A stretch of DNA of 10,823 bases from CABQCM01 sp965145485 (GTDB taxonomy: Bacteria; Bacillota; Clostridia; Oscillospirales; Acutalibacteraceae). Where the stretch lies: positions 1 to 10,823 of the forward strand of contig CBCTCU010000060.1 of the NCBI GenBank assembly GCA_965145485.1. Direction: 5' to 3'. The notes beneath the pieces were generated by a model that saw only the letters and a list, made by a program, of their open reading frames with translations, was not told where the DNA came from and made no database searches. The translations under genes and the position numbers were made by a program. Shown in pieces: positions 5,927 through 10,823 of this stretch; positions within the stretch are counted from its first letter, which is position 1; every line of letters starts with the position of its first letter.

Positions 5927-5935
5927 ATTATAACA
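5927..5935 (-). promoter_or_regulatory. Extended -10 promoter for the small minus-strand unit
   Basis: On the minus strand the sequence reads TGTTATAAT, an extended -10 (TG-N-TATAAT). The best -35 at 17 bases is TTTTCT, a weak match, as is usual for extended -10 promoters. The start point would fall at about 5920, practically on the ATG at 5918. Confidence 0.5.
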
Positions 5936-5985
5936 CAATCCTCACATTTAGAAAACAGAAAATTTTTTTGCGCCCCTTTGCCGCC

Positions 5986-6014
5986 TTGATTTTCCAAAGG
6001 GAATAGTTTAGAAT
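5986..6014 (+). promoter_or_regulatory. Sigma-A-like promoter of the rubredoxin-flavodiiron operon
   Basis: TTGATT (5986-5991) and TAGAAT (6009-6014) are separated by 17 bases. Transcription would start near 6021, giving a leader of about 47 bases that includes the ribosome site AAGGAGG at 6054-6060. No clear operator dyad is visible. Confidence 0.65.
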
Positions 6015-6067
6015 AAACCTGTCATACTAAATTTTGGGCAAAGCCCTAACGCTAAGGAGGATGTATC

Positions 6068-6226
6068 ATGAAAAAATTCGTTTGCAACATCTGCGGCTAT
6101 GAATACGACCCTGCGGTTGGCGACCCCGACAACGGCATCGCCCCCGGAACCGCCTTCGAGGATCTGCCCGAGGATTGGGTATGCCCTCTTTGCGGGGTAG
6201 GTAAGGACAATTTCAGCGAGGAATGA
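6068..6226 (+). CDS. Rubredoxin
   Basis: A 52-residue protein with the full rubredoxin signature: C6-x2-C9-G-Y and C39-P-L-C42-G, which bind one iron in a tetrahedral Cys4 site. The conserved aromatic and acidic core (YDP, APGT, FEDLPEDWVCPLC) is present. Rubredoxins carry single electrons in the cytoplasm. As the first gene of the operon, nine bases before the flavodiiron gene, it is the likely direct electron donor to that enzyme. The length is standard for the family (about 52-54). AAGGAGG lies seven bases before the ATG. An out-of-frame ATG at 6061 is not used. Recognition is certain. The partner assignment follows from the well-studied hrb-fprA and rubredoxin:oxygen oxidoreductase systems. 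Confidence 0.97.
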   Translation: MKKFVCNICGYEYDPAVGDPDNGIAPGTAFEDLPEDWVCPLCGVGKDNFSEE

Positions 6227-6235
6227 GGAACCCGA

Positions 6236-7411
6236 ATGAAGGCAGTCAAAATTTGCGATAACATCTACTGGGTTGGCGCGGTCGACTGGACGCTGCGCAA
6301 CTTTCACGGCTACACGACCTCCATGGGCTCGACCTACAACGCCTACCTGATTGTCGACGAGACGGTCGCCCTGATCGACACCGTGAAAGCAAATTTTGCA
6401 GGCGAGATGCTCGAGCGCATTGCCTCGGTCATCGAGCCGTCCAAAATTGACGTCATTGTTTCCAACCACGTCGAGCCGGATCATTCGGGCGCGATTCCGG
6501 CTGTGCTGGCCGCCGCCCCCCAGGCCAGGGTCATCACGGTCGACCCGCAGGGGGTGCGGGGCCTGACGGCGCATTACGGCTCCCTCAACTACCAGCCGGT
6601 CAAGGCGGGCGCAAGCCTTTCGCTCGGCCGGCATACCCTGCAGTTTACCCCCACCCCCATGGTGCACTGGCCGGACAATATGGTGACCTACTGCCCGGAG
6701 GAAAAGCTGCTGTTTTCCAACGACGCGTTTGGCCAGCACTATGCGTCGAGCGGCCGGTTTGACGATGAGGAACGCATCGACGTGGTCTTTGAGGAGGCCC
6801 GAAAATATTACGCCAACATCGTCATGCCCTACGGGCAGCAGACCGCCGCCGCAATAAAAGCGGTCGGGGGGCTGGATATCGGGCTGATCTGCCCCTCCCA
6901 CGGGGTGATCTGGCGCAAGAATATCCCCGAGATCGTCCAGCGCTACCAGTCCTGGTGCCAAAACGAGACCGACGGCAGCGCTGCGGTCGTCTACGACAGC
7001 ATGTGGCATTCGACCGAGACGATGGCCAAGACGGTGGCCGAAACCTTCCGCGAGGAGGGGCGCATCGTCCGCCTGTATGATTTGAAGGTATGCCACAACA
7101 GCGACATTATCAGCGATATTCTCACCGCCAAATACATCGCGGTTGGCTCGCCTACCCTCAACAACAACATGCTGCCCACCGTAGCGGGCTTTTTGACCTA
7201 TCTGCGTGGCCTGGCCCCCAAGGGGCGGGTCTGCTTTGCCTTTGGCTCTTACGGCTGGGGCGGCCAGAGCATCGCCCAGGTCGAGCAGGCGCTCGAGGGC
7301 TGCGGCTTCGACAAGCTGTGCGAGAGCGTTCGTATCCAGTATATTCCCAAGCAAGACGATCTTGACGCCCTGGCGGCCAAGGTGCGCGAGGGTATTCGCA
7401 GCCATTCGTAA
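6236..7411 (+). CDS. fprA: A-type flavoprotein, flavodiiron O2/NO reductase (FprA/ROO family)
   Basis: Cytoplasmic flavodiiron protein that reduces O2 to water, and in some relatives NO to N2O, using electrons from rubredoxin. The 391 residues form a metallo-beta-lactamase-like domain (~1-245) and a flavodoxin domain (~249-391). The diiron ligands are all present: H78-x-E80-x-D82-H83, H144, D163 and H222. The FMN-binding loop is YDSMWHSTE (253-261), with the later SPTLNNN and FGSYGWGG loops. There is no C-terminal rubredoxin or NADH-oxidase extension, so this is the basic class A enzyme and fits the separate rubredoxin just upstream. GAGGAA in the intergenic gap serves as ribosome site for the ATG at 6236. 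The three-gene order supports a role in protecting an anaerobe from oxygen. Confidence 0.96.
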   Translation: MKAVKICDNIYWVGAVDWTLRNFHGYTTSMGSTYNAYLIVDETVALIDTVKANFAGEMLERIASVIEPSKIDVIVSNHVEPDHSGAIPAVLAAAPQARVITVDPQGVRGLTAHYGSLNYQPVKAGASLSLGRHTLQFTPTPMVHWPDNMVTYCPEEKLLFSNDAFGQHYASSGRFDDEERIDVVFEEARKYYANIVMPYGQQTAAAIKAVGGLDIGLICPSHGVIWRKNIPEIVQRYQSWCQNETDGSAAVVYDSMWHSTETMAKTVAETFREEGRIVRLYDLKVCHNSDIISDILTAKYIAVGSPTLNNNMLPTVAGFLTYLRGLAPKGRVCFAFGSYGWGGQSIAQVEQALEGCGFDKLCESVRIQYIPKQDDLDALAAKVREGIRSHS

Positions 7412-7440
7412 AGCAAGCGATGGACAAAGCACGCCGGCAT

Positions 7441-7491
7441 TGCGCCGGGCGCCGGCCGCAGCCACCCGGCCAAAGGCGGACGCCCGGCGCA
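7441..7491. repeat. Stem-loop between fprA and the flavin reductase gene
   Basis: TGCGCCGGGCG (7441-7451) pairs perfectly with CGCCCGGCGCA (7481-7491), an 11-bp GC-rich stem around 29 bases. No U-run follows, so it is not a standard terminator. It sits inside the operon, 16 bases before the next ribosome site, and could stabilise or separate the upstream mRNA. Confidence 0.6.
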
Positions 7492-7520
7492 TGAGGCTGT
7501 TCGGATAAGGAGGAATCCCT

Positions 7521-8045
7521 TTGGAAATCAAAGCCCTCGATAAGCTGACCTATGGCCTTTACGTCCTCGGAGTGGAGGGGGAAAAGGGCTATGGCGGCTG
7601 TATTGTCGACGCGGTCATGCAGGCCACGATGGAGGACAACCCTCTTTTGCTCATCAGCCTGATCAAGCGCAACTACACCCCCGAGTGCCTCAAGCAGACA
7701 GGGGAGTTTACCCTGTCGGTCCTGCGGGAGGACTGTGACCCCCTGCTCATCGGCCTGTTTGGCTTCCAATCGGCCCGCACGGCCGACAAATGGTCGGGCG
7801 CCCACCACGAGCTTTGGTATGGCCTGCCGATCCTGCGGCAGGGCTGCGCGGCCGTAGTCTACGGCAAGGTGGAAGAGGTGCGCGAGCTATCCAGCCACAC
7901 CCTGTTTACCTGCCGCGTGCAGGACGCTGACCTTGGCGAAGGGGAACCCATGATCTACGCCAATTATTTAAGCCAGGGCAAGACAGGGGCGATGAAGGCC
8001 TTTCAGGAATACAAAAAGGGGTATGCCGGCACGCAGGGGCGGTAA
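7521..8045 (+). CDS. Flavin reductase-like protein (Hrb N-terminal type)
   Basis: A 174-residue FMN-binding split-barrel protein of the flavin reductase family. It closely resembles the N-terminal half of high-molecular-weight rubredoxin (Hrb): an opening LTYGLYVLGV, then DAVMQAT, LLLISLIKRNYTPECLKQTGEFTLSVL in pieces, and the FGFQSAR...DKW motif. In Moorella, Hrb carries this domain fused to a C-terminal rubredoxin and passes electrons from NAD(P)H to FprA. Here the rubredoxin tail is absent and a free rubredoxin starts the operon, so the system is split. The inferred role is NAD(P)H:rubredoxin electron transfer. The start is a TTG at 7521 with AAGGAGGA at 7507-7514. It follows fprA by 109 bases containing a stem-loop, and ends before a terminator at 8170-8209. 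Confidence 0.88.
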   Translation: MEIKALDKLTYGLYVLGVEGEKGYGGCIVDAVMQATMEDNPLLLISLIKRNYTPECLKQTGEFTLSVLREDCDPLLIGLFGFQSARTADKWSGAHHELWYGLPILRQGCAAVVYGKVEEVRELSSHTLFTCRVQDADLGEGEPMIYANYLSQGKTGAMKAFQEYKKGYAGTQGR

Positions 8046-8169
8046 CCCACCCGGCCTCGGGCCCTGCGCCGGCACCCCCGCCTTGCCCTAAACCCTAAGG
8101 GGACGCGGCAGGGAAAGGGGATCGGTTTTGCGCCGGCGATATTTTGCCCTTAAAACAAGAACCCATTAT

Positions 8170-8209
8170 ACGGCCGGCTCCGCCCACGGGCGCGGGCCGT
8201 CTTATTTTT
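8170..8209 (+). terminator. Intrinsic terminator of the rubredoxin-fprA-flavin reductase operon
   Basis: ACGGCC (8170-8175) pairs with GGCCGT (8195-8200), with an inner CGCCC/GGGCG pairing, followed by CTTATTTTT. It lies about 125 bases after the flavin reductase stop and only 20 bases before the ArsC-family start. Some readthrough may therefore feed that gene. A weak TTGCCC...TTATAC promoter overlaps its left edge (8144-8171). Confidence 0.65.
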
Positions 8210-8229
8210 CCAGACTGGGAGGCGATTTT

Positions 8230-8583
8230 ATGCTGTTTGTGTGCTACCCAAAATGTACGACCTGCCAAAAGGCGCTGCGTTGGCTTCAAGATCGCGGAAT
8301 CGATGTGACCATACGCGACATCAAGCTGGAGCGCCCCTGTGAGGAGGAGTTGCGCGACTGGCAGGCGCGCAGCGGCCTGCCCCTGCGCCGTTTTTTTAAC
8401 ACCAGCGGCCAGCAGTATCGCGCGCTGGGGCTCAAAGACCGGCTGGAATCCATGCCGGAGGAGGAGCAGTTTTCCCTGCTGGCTACCGACGGCATGCTGG
8501 TCAAGCGCCCCATTCTGGTAGGGGACGATTTCGTGCTGGTCGGTTTCCGCCAGCCCGAGTGGGAAGAGCGCCTCGTAAAATAG
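8230..8583 (+). CDS. ArsC/Spx-family thioredoxin-fold protein (arsenate reductase-like)
   Basis: A 117-residue protein of the ArsC/Spx/MgsR superfamily. A thioredoxin-like strand leads to C9-T-T-C12 near the N-terminus, followed by LRWLQDRGIDVTIRDIK, the SGLPLRRFFNTSG segment, LGLKDRL and LLATDGMLVKRPILV, all typical of clostridial proteins annotated as arsenate reductase family. The CxxC suggests dithiol redox chemistry. True arsenate reduction is unproven: no ars regulator or efflux gene lies nearby, and the neighbours are oxygen-stress genes. An Spx-like regulatory role is possible, but I see nothing specific for it. The ATG at 8230 has GGGAGG upstream. In-frame sequence further 5' runs through the preceding terminator and is not family-like. 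Confidence 0.85.
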   Translation: MLFVCYPKCTTCQKALRWLQDRGIDVTIRDIKLERPCEEELRDWQARSGLPLRRFFNTSGQQYRALGLKDRLESMPEEEQFSLLATDGMLVKRPILVGDDFVLVGFRQPEWEERLVK

Positions 8584-8626
8584 CGCGCCTTTCATCTTCG
8601 ATAAAAAACACGGATGCCCAGGCGCA

Positions 8627-8651
8627 CGGCCTGCTTTCACCACGCAGGCCG
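8627..8651. repeat. Hairpin after the ArsC-like gene
   Basis: CGGCCTGC (8627-8634) pairs with GCAGGCCG (8644-8651) over nine bases. No U-run follows, so it may be an mRNA 3' structure and not a terminator. Confidence 0.4.
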
Positions 8652-8726
8652 CATGCCGGACGGGCCGCAAGCCCTCCCGGTTGGGGAACGGATGTAAGCC
8701 GGGATTGGTGCGAGCCGGAGCTGTCC

Positions 8727-8815
8727 AGCCGTCTGCCTGTCCGGATGCGCGATCGGTCAGAAATTTTTCCCATGCACAAGCCGTCTGCCGGCCTCGATGT
8801 GCGGCCGGCCAGAAA
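8727..8815. repeat. Pair of 37-base direct repeats
   Basis: 8727-8763 and 8779-8815 align without gaps at 29 of 37 positions. Both start AGCCGTCTGCC and end CAGAAA, 52 bases apart. They occupy the 340-base gap between the ArsC-like gene and the lipoprotein gene. That gap holds otherwise only two hairpins and no convincing gene. Confidence 0.5.
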
Positions 8816-8850
8816 AGACCTATCTTAGATTTTGTTCCTATTTCAATGAC

Positions 8851-8890
8851 AACCGCCGCCTATCCGTTAAGGATAGGCGGCGGTTATTTT
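8851..8890 (+). terminator. Strong intrinsic terminator, possibly bidirectional
   Basis: AACCGCCGCCTATCC (8851-8865) pairs perfectly with GGATAGGCGGCGGTT (8871-8885) over loop GTTAA, followed by ATTTT. It separates the plus-strand ArsC-like gene from the converging minus-strand lipoprotein gene. The minus-strand tail (GTCATTG) is weaker, but the 15-bp stem could act in both directions. Confidence 0.85.
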
Positions 8891-8923
8891 GTCCGGTACG
8901 GCCGGCCGCGCCTTTCAGGGAAA

Positions 8924-9166
8924 TCAGAAGGCGGTCTGATTTTCCCAAAAGACGGCCGAAACCAAATCATCCGACTCCGAGGACACCCTCGGGCCCGACG
9001 ACGATCCGTTCGCCCCGCTGGACGGATTGCTCGACATAGGGGCGCTGCTCGTCCCCATGCTGCTGCCGTTGCTGTCGGTATCCTGCGGATTGGAGTTGCA
9101 GCCGCACAGCGCCGCCGTCATCGAAACCACGCCGGCCAGCGCAAGGATGCAAAGGGTCTTTTTCAC
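8924..9166 (-). CDS. Small Ser/Gly/Asn-rich lipoprotein
   Basis: Predicted 80-residue secreted lipoprotein of unknown function. The start is a GTG at 9166 preceded by AAAGGAG with eight bases between. This gives a classical signal: KK at 2-3, a hydrophobic core (residues 5-20) and a lipobox LCGC with the lipid-bearing Cys at 23. The mature part is about 57 residues and almost entirely low-complexity Ser, Gly, Asn and Pro, ending in a short SDDLVSAVFWENQTAF segment. It looks like a membrane-tethered flexible spacer, or the remnant of a larger lipoprotein whose folded domain was lost. It lies 94 bases downstream of the minus-strand flavin reductase gene and may share its transcript. The terminator at 8851-8890 follows. 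The signal peptide is clear, but the role is unknown. Confidence 0.7.
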   Translation of the reverse strand: MKKTLCILALAGVVSMTAALCGCNSNPQDTDSNGSSMGTSSAPMSSNPSSGANGSSSGPRVSSESDDLVSAVFWENQTAF

Positions 9167-9260
9167 TGGGAACACTCCTTTTACGGTCATTCCGGCGGTA
9201 TTCTTTCGAATTCCGTCGAAGATAGTGTTCCTCCTATCCGCACGGGAATCAGCGGCAATT

Positions 9261-9767
9261 TTAACCGATTTTTTGAAGCACGGCCTCGACCGCGCCGACA
9301 TAGACCCGATGATAATCCCCCTCGTACCACTTGGCGATGGATTCGTCGAGAAAGCCCTTGGGGTCGATATCGCTGACATATATTTTTTTCAAACACAAGG
9401 TCAGCTCAGCCTGCTCAAAGCGCACCGAACCATGGTCAAAAACCGGCGTAAGACCGGTTGCGGCCGTCTTATCCACATCGCGCCCGCTCTTTGAGCCGCA
9501 GACCGAATGCACCCTTTGCTTCCACTCCTCATCGAAAAAGGAGAGGGTGAAGCGGTCGGTGCGCTCGAGGAATTCATAGGTATACCGCGTTGGCCGCACA
9601 ACGGCCACGGCCACATCCTTCCCCCACATTTCGCCCACGCCGCCCCAGCTGGCGGTCATCATATTATAGCCGCTTTGATCCCCTGCGGCCACCAGCATCC
9701 ATTGCTCGGCAATGCGCCGGACCAGGTTGCCCTGCACCTCGCGCAGGGAAATTTCCTGAAACTGCAT
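9261..9767 (-). CDS. Flavin reductase-like FMN-binding protein (flavoredoxin type)
   Basis: A 168-residue split-barrel flavoprotein of the flavin reductase/flavoredoxin family. Family landmarks in order are MQFQEISLREV, the W-M-L-V-A-AGD strand, NMMTASWGGVGEMWGKD, AVVRPTRYTYEF, RFTLSFFDEEW, the VCGSKSGRDVDK motif, TGLTPVFDHG, and a closing AKWYEGDYHRVYVG. It probably binds FMN and moves electrons between a nicotinamide donor and a small acceptor, though the partner is not visible. It differs clearly from the flavin reductase at 7521 (no DAVMQAT or FGFQS motifs), so it is a distinct subfamily and not a duplicate. I chose the ATG at 9767, preceded by GGGAG, because the family starts at MxFxEI. 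In-frame ATGs further upstream (9797, 9821) would add unmatched residues. Confidence 0.9.
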   Translation of the reverse strand: MQFQEISLREVQGNLVRRIAEQWMLVAAGDQSGYNMMTASWGGVGEMWGKDVAVAVVRPTRYTYEFLERTDRFTLSFFDEEWKQRVHSVCGSKSGRDVDKTAATGLTPVFDHGSVRFEQAELTLCLKKIYVSDIDPKGFLDESIAKWYEGDYHRVYVGAVEAVLQKIG

Positions 9768-9969
9768 TCTTAACGCTCTCCCTTCCAATTCTTTCATGAT
9801 GTACGGCGGCCCCACGGTCATGCACGGCCCGCGTCTATTCCACGGCGGCCCGCATCGCTATCAGCCAACGCCGCCGCATGCCGCATAACGCCGGCGTTCC
9901 TGCCGCGATAAGCCCCAGCCCATCCCGGGGAATCCCGGCGCACGGCGGCGCTTTTTCCGACAGGATTTT

Positions 9970-10003
9970 AAAAATACGCGCCCGCCCGGCAAAGGGCAGG
10001 CGC
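9970..10003 (-). terminator. Intrinsic terminator of the small regulator gene
   Basis: On the minus strand GCGCCTGCCC (10003-9994) pairs with GGGCGGGCGC (9987-9978) with one mismatch, over a 6-base loop. GTATTTTT follows, with the T-run at 9974-9970. It lies about 24 bases past the stop at 10027. Confidence 0.75.
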
Positions 10004-10026
10004 ACGACGGGCTGTCCGTCCGATGG

Positions 10027-10206
10027 TTATTGTGCCGGCTCCCACTTGCAGCGAACCGGGGAGACAATCGCTCCCTGCGCTTTGAGCTCCTTAAAAGCCT
10101 TGTCAATCTCCTTGCGGTCGAGGCCCGAAAGCTTTTCCACCTCGCCGGCGCTGACCGGCTTGCCCGCCTCTTTCATGGTCTTGAGTACGGTTTCTTTGAC
10201 GTCCAT
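10027..10206 (-). CDS. Small winged-helix-like regulator, 59 residues
   Basis: A complete small gene with promoter, ribosome site and terminator. The 59-residue product reads as a minimal winged helix: VKETVLKTMKEAG is helix 1, KPVSAGEVEKLSG is helix 2, LDRKEIDKAFKELKAQG is the recognition helix, and the AIVSPVRCKWEP end is the wing. Similar 60-residue proteins occur in clostridia and are annotated as ArsR- or MarR-like regulators. I know of no characterised member. A single Cys (C53) in the wing could respond to redox state or metals, but that is speculation. AAGGGAG precedes the ATG at 10206. A dyad overlapping the transcription start suggests autoregulation. It is monocistronic. Confidence 0.8.
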   Translation of the reverse strand: MDVKETVLKTMKEAGKPVSAGEVEKLSGLDRKEIDKAFKELKAQGAIVSPVRCKWEPAQ

Positions 10207-10225
10207 TCCAAATTCTCCCTTCTTG

Positions 10226-10239
10226 TGAAGTTGGCTTCA
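10226..10239. promoter_or_regulatory. Candidate operator dyad TGAAG-N4-CTTCA
   Basis: A perfect 5-bp dyad lies at the predicted transcription start of the 59-residue regulator, directly next to its -10 box. It is well placed for autorepression by that protein. This is inferred from position. Confidence 0.4.
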
Positions 10240-10267
10240 TTGTACAACCAGGCAGCCGCTTTGTCAA
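10239..10267 (-). promoter_or_regulatory. Near-consensus sigma-A promoter of the small regulator
   Basis: On the minus strand a perfect TTGACA (10267-10262) and TACAAT (10244-10239) have a 17-base spacer. Transcription would start near 10232, about 26 bases before the ATG. This is the best-matching promoter in the window. Confidence 0.85.
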
Positions 10268-10371
10268 TCACGGCATAAGCAGGAAGGCCGCAACAAAACA
10301 CCCGCAACCCAGGGCCAGACTCAGCCCTGCCGGGCCCCCAGGCCCAAGTCGCTGCGGGCCGCCTGCGAACC

Positions 10372-10402
10372 ATCGCGGGAGGGCCGTTGCCCCTCCCGCG
10401 AT
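10372..10402. repeat. 12-bp perfect hairpin
   Basis: ATCGCGGGAGGG (10372-10383) pairs perfectly with CCCTCCCGCGAT (10391-10402) over seven bases. No T-run is present on either side. It lies in the non-coding GC-rich stretch beyond the small regulator promoter. Between 10270 and 10450 nothing else is evident. Confidence 0.6.
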
Positions 10403-10450
10403 ACGGCCGATGCGGCTTATACTCCATCCGACAAGTCGGCCGGATGATCG

Positions 10451-10823
10451 TCCCCCGCCGGATTGCGCCGGTTCGGCGGCGTTGCCACCCGCCGAATTGC
10501 TCCGGGCAGCCAGCGCGCTTCACCCGCGCACGATATCGCCAAAGTGGCCCTTCGGTCTCGGGAAGCGATTGGGGAGGGCGGTTCGCGCCGGCTTGGCGGC
10601 GTCCCCCGCCGGGTTGCGCCGGACAGCCTGCGGATAACCCCCGTGCGCGGTATTGCCAAAGCAGCCCTTCGGTCTCGGAAAGCGATCGGGGAGGGCGGTT
10701 CGCGCCGGCTTGGCGGCGTTGCCACCCGCCGGATTGCGCCGGACAGCCTGCGGATAACCCCCGCGCGATATCGCCAAAGCAGCCCTTCGATCTCAGCAAG
10801 CAATCGGACAGAGCGATTCGCGC
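10451..10823. repeat. Tandem repeat array, 117-118 base unit, running off the window
   Basis: GC-rich units start with GGTTCG at 10470 and 10580 and at 10697, and a further one begins at 10815 (GATTCGCGC). The 10580 and 10697 copies are nearly identical. The 10470 copy has a 9-base deletion near its start and is more diverged. A partial unit (10451-10469) precedes it. Shared blocks include GCCGGACAGCCTGCGGATAA, ATATCGCCAAAG and AGCCCTTCGGTCTCGG. Open minus-strand frames through the array are a side effect of GC-rich repetition: the unit is not a multiple of three throughout and no ribosome site is seen. The true copy number lies outside the window. Confidence 0.8.

Noticed and set aside
5725..5997. 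A 90-codon minus-strand frame overlapping the 41-codon unit
   Set aside because: It runs through the predicted -10 box at its start and the terminator at its end, and its sequence is not protein-like. The 41-codon frame fits the promoter and terminator better.
6008..7531. A 507-codon open frame on the minus strand, antisense to rubredoxin and fprA
   Set aside because: Same GC-driven shadow effect. All catalytic motifs lie on the plus strand.
8128..8229. An upstream extension of the ArsC-like protein by 34 codons
   Set aside because: The extension runs through the operon terminator, whereas the ATG at 8230 has its own ribosome site and gives the family's usual N-terminus.
10173..10799. A 208-codon minus-strand repeat protein across the tandem array
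   Set aside because: No ribosome site or promoter. Frame is lost relative to the unit because spacings of 110, 117 and 118 bases are not all multiples of three. It also overlaps the small regulator gene's promoter.
1..10823. tRNA, rRNA or well-known riboswitch
   Set aside because: No tRNA-like cloverleaf with a T-loop and acceptor stem, no ribosomal RNA stretch, and no recognisable riboswitch core was found by eye on either strand. A covariance-model search would be needed to exclude weak cases.

Overview
The window looks like a chromosomal segment of a high-GC, spore-forming anaerobe of the class Clostridia (Firmicutes). The main evidence is a complete spoIIE, which is limited to endospore formers. 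Strong AGGAGG-type ribosome binding sites, sigma-A-like promoters with 17-base spacers and an oxygen-detoxifying rubredoxin/flavodiiron operon agree with this. An Oscillospirales-like gut lineage is my guess, not something the sequence proves. Coding DNA is very GC-rich, except for the first ~1.1 kb, which is clearly AT-richer.

Layout. (1) 1-1300: an AT-rich regulatory island with two XRE-type regulators on the minus strand and one on the plus strand. They diverge from overlapping promoters, which suggests a small genetic switch. At both outer ends lie matching, mutually inverted clusters of perfect palindromes. (2) 1300-1782: a non-coding stretch with a recurring 15-base dyad (GTGAA-N5-TTCAC), then the spoIIE control region. 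(3) 1783-4110: spoIIE, the polytopic PP2C phosphatase that activates sigma-F in the forespore. (4) 4111-4677: non-coding, with a long inverted repeat, decayed 151-base tandem repeats and an intrinsic terminator. (5) 4678-5532 (minus): a MerR-like DNA-binding domain fused to four membrane helices, with its own promoter. (6) 5533-6067: a compact minus-strand transcription unit (extended -10, 41-codon ORF, strong terminator) and the promoter of the next operon. (7) 6068-8045: rubredoxin, A-type flavoprotein (flavodiiron) and flavin reductase. This is a split version of the hrb-fprA system of acetogens, which reduces O2 or NO. (8) 8230-8583: an ArsC/Spx-family thioredoxin-fold protein with a CxxC. 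(9) 8584-9767: on the minus strand, a second flavin reductase-like protein followed by a tiny Ser/Gly/Asn-rich lipoprotein. (10) 10027-10206 (minus): a 59-residue winged-helix-like regulator with a near-consensus promoter and a terminator. (11) 10270-10823: GC-rich palindromes and a 117-118 base tandem repeat that runs off the window.

The plus-strand redox genes form a coherent oxygen/redox-stress set: electrons would pass from the flavin reductase to rubredoxin to the flavodiiron protein. The flanking minus-strand flavoprotein and ArsC-like protein fit the same theme by position only. I see no tRNA, rRNA, CRISPR array, transposase or recombinase. The best candidates for something undescribed are the palindrome-bounded XRE switch with its repeated dyads, and the self-contained 41-codon transcription unit.
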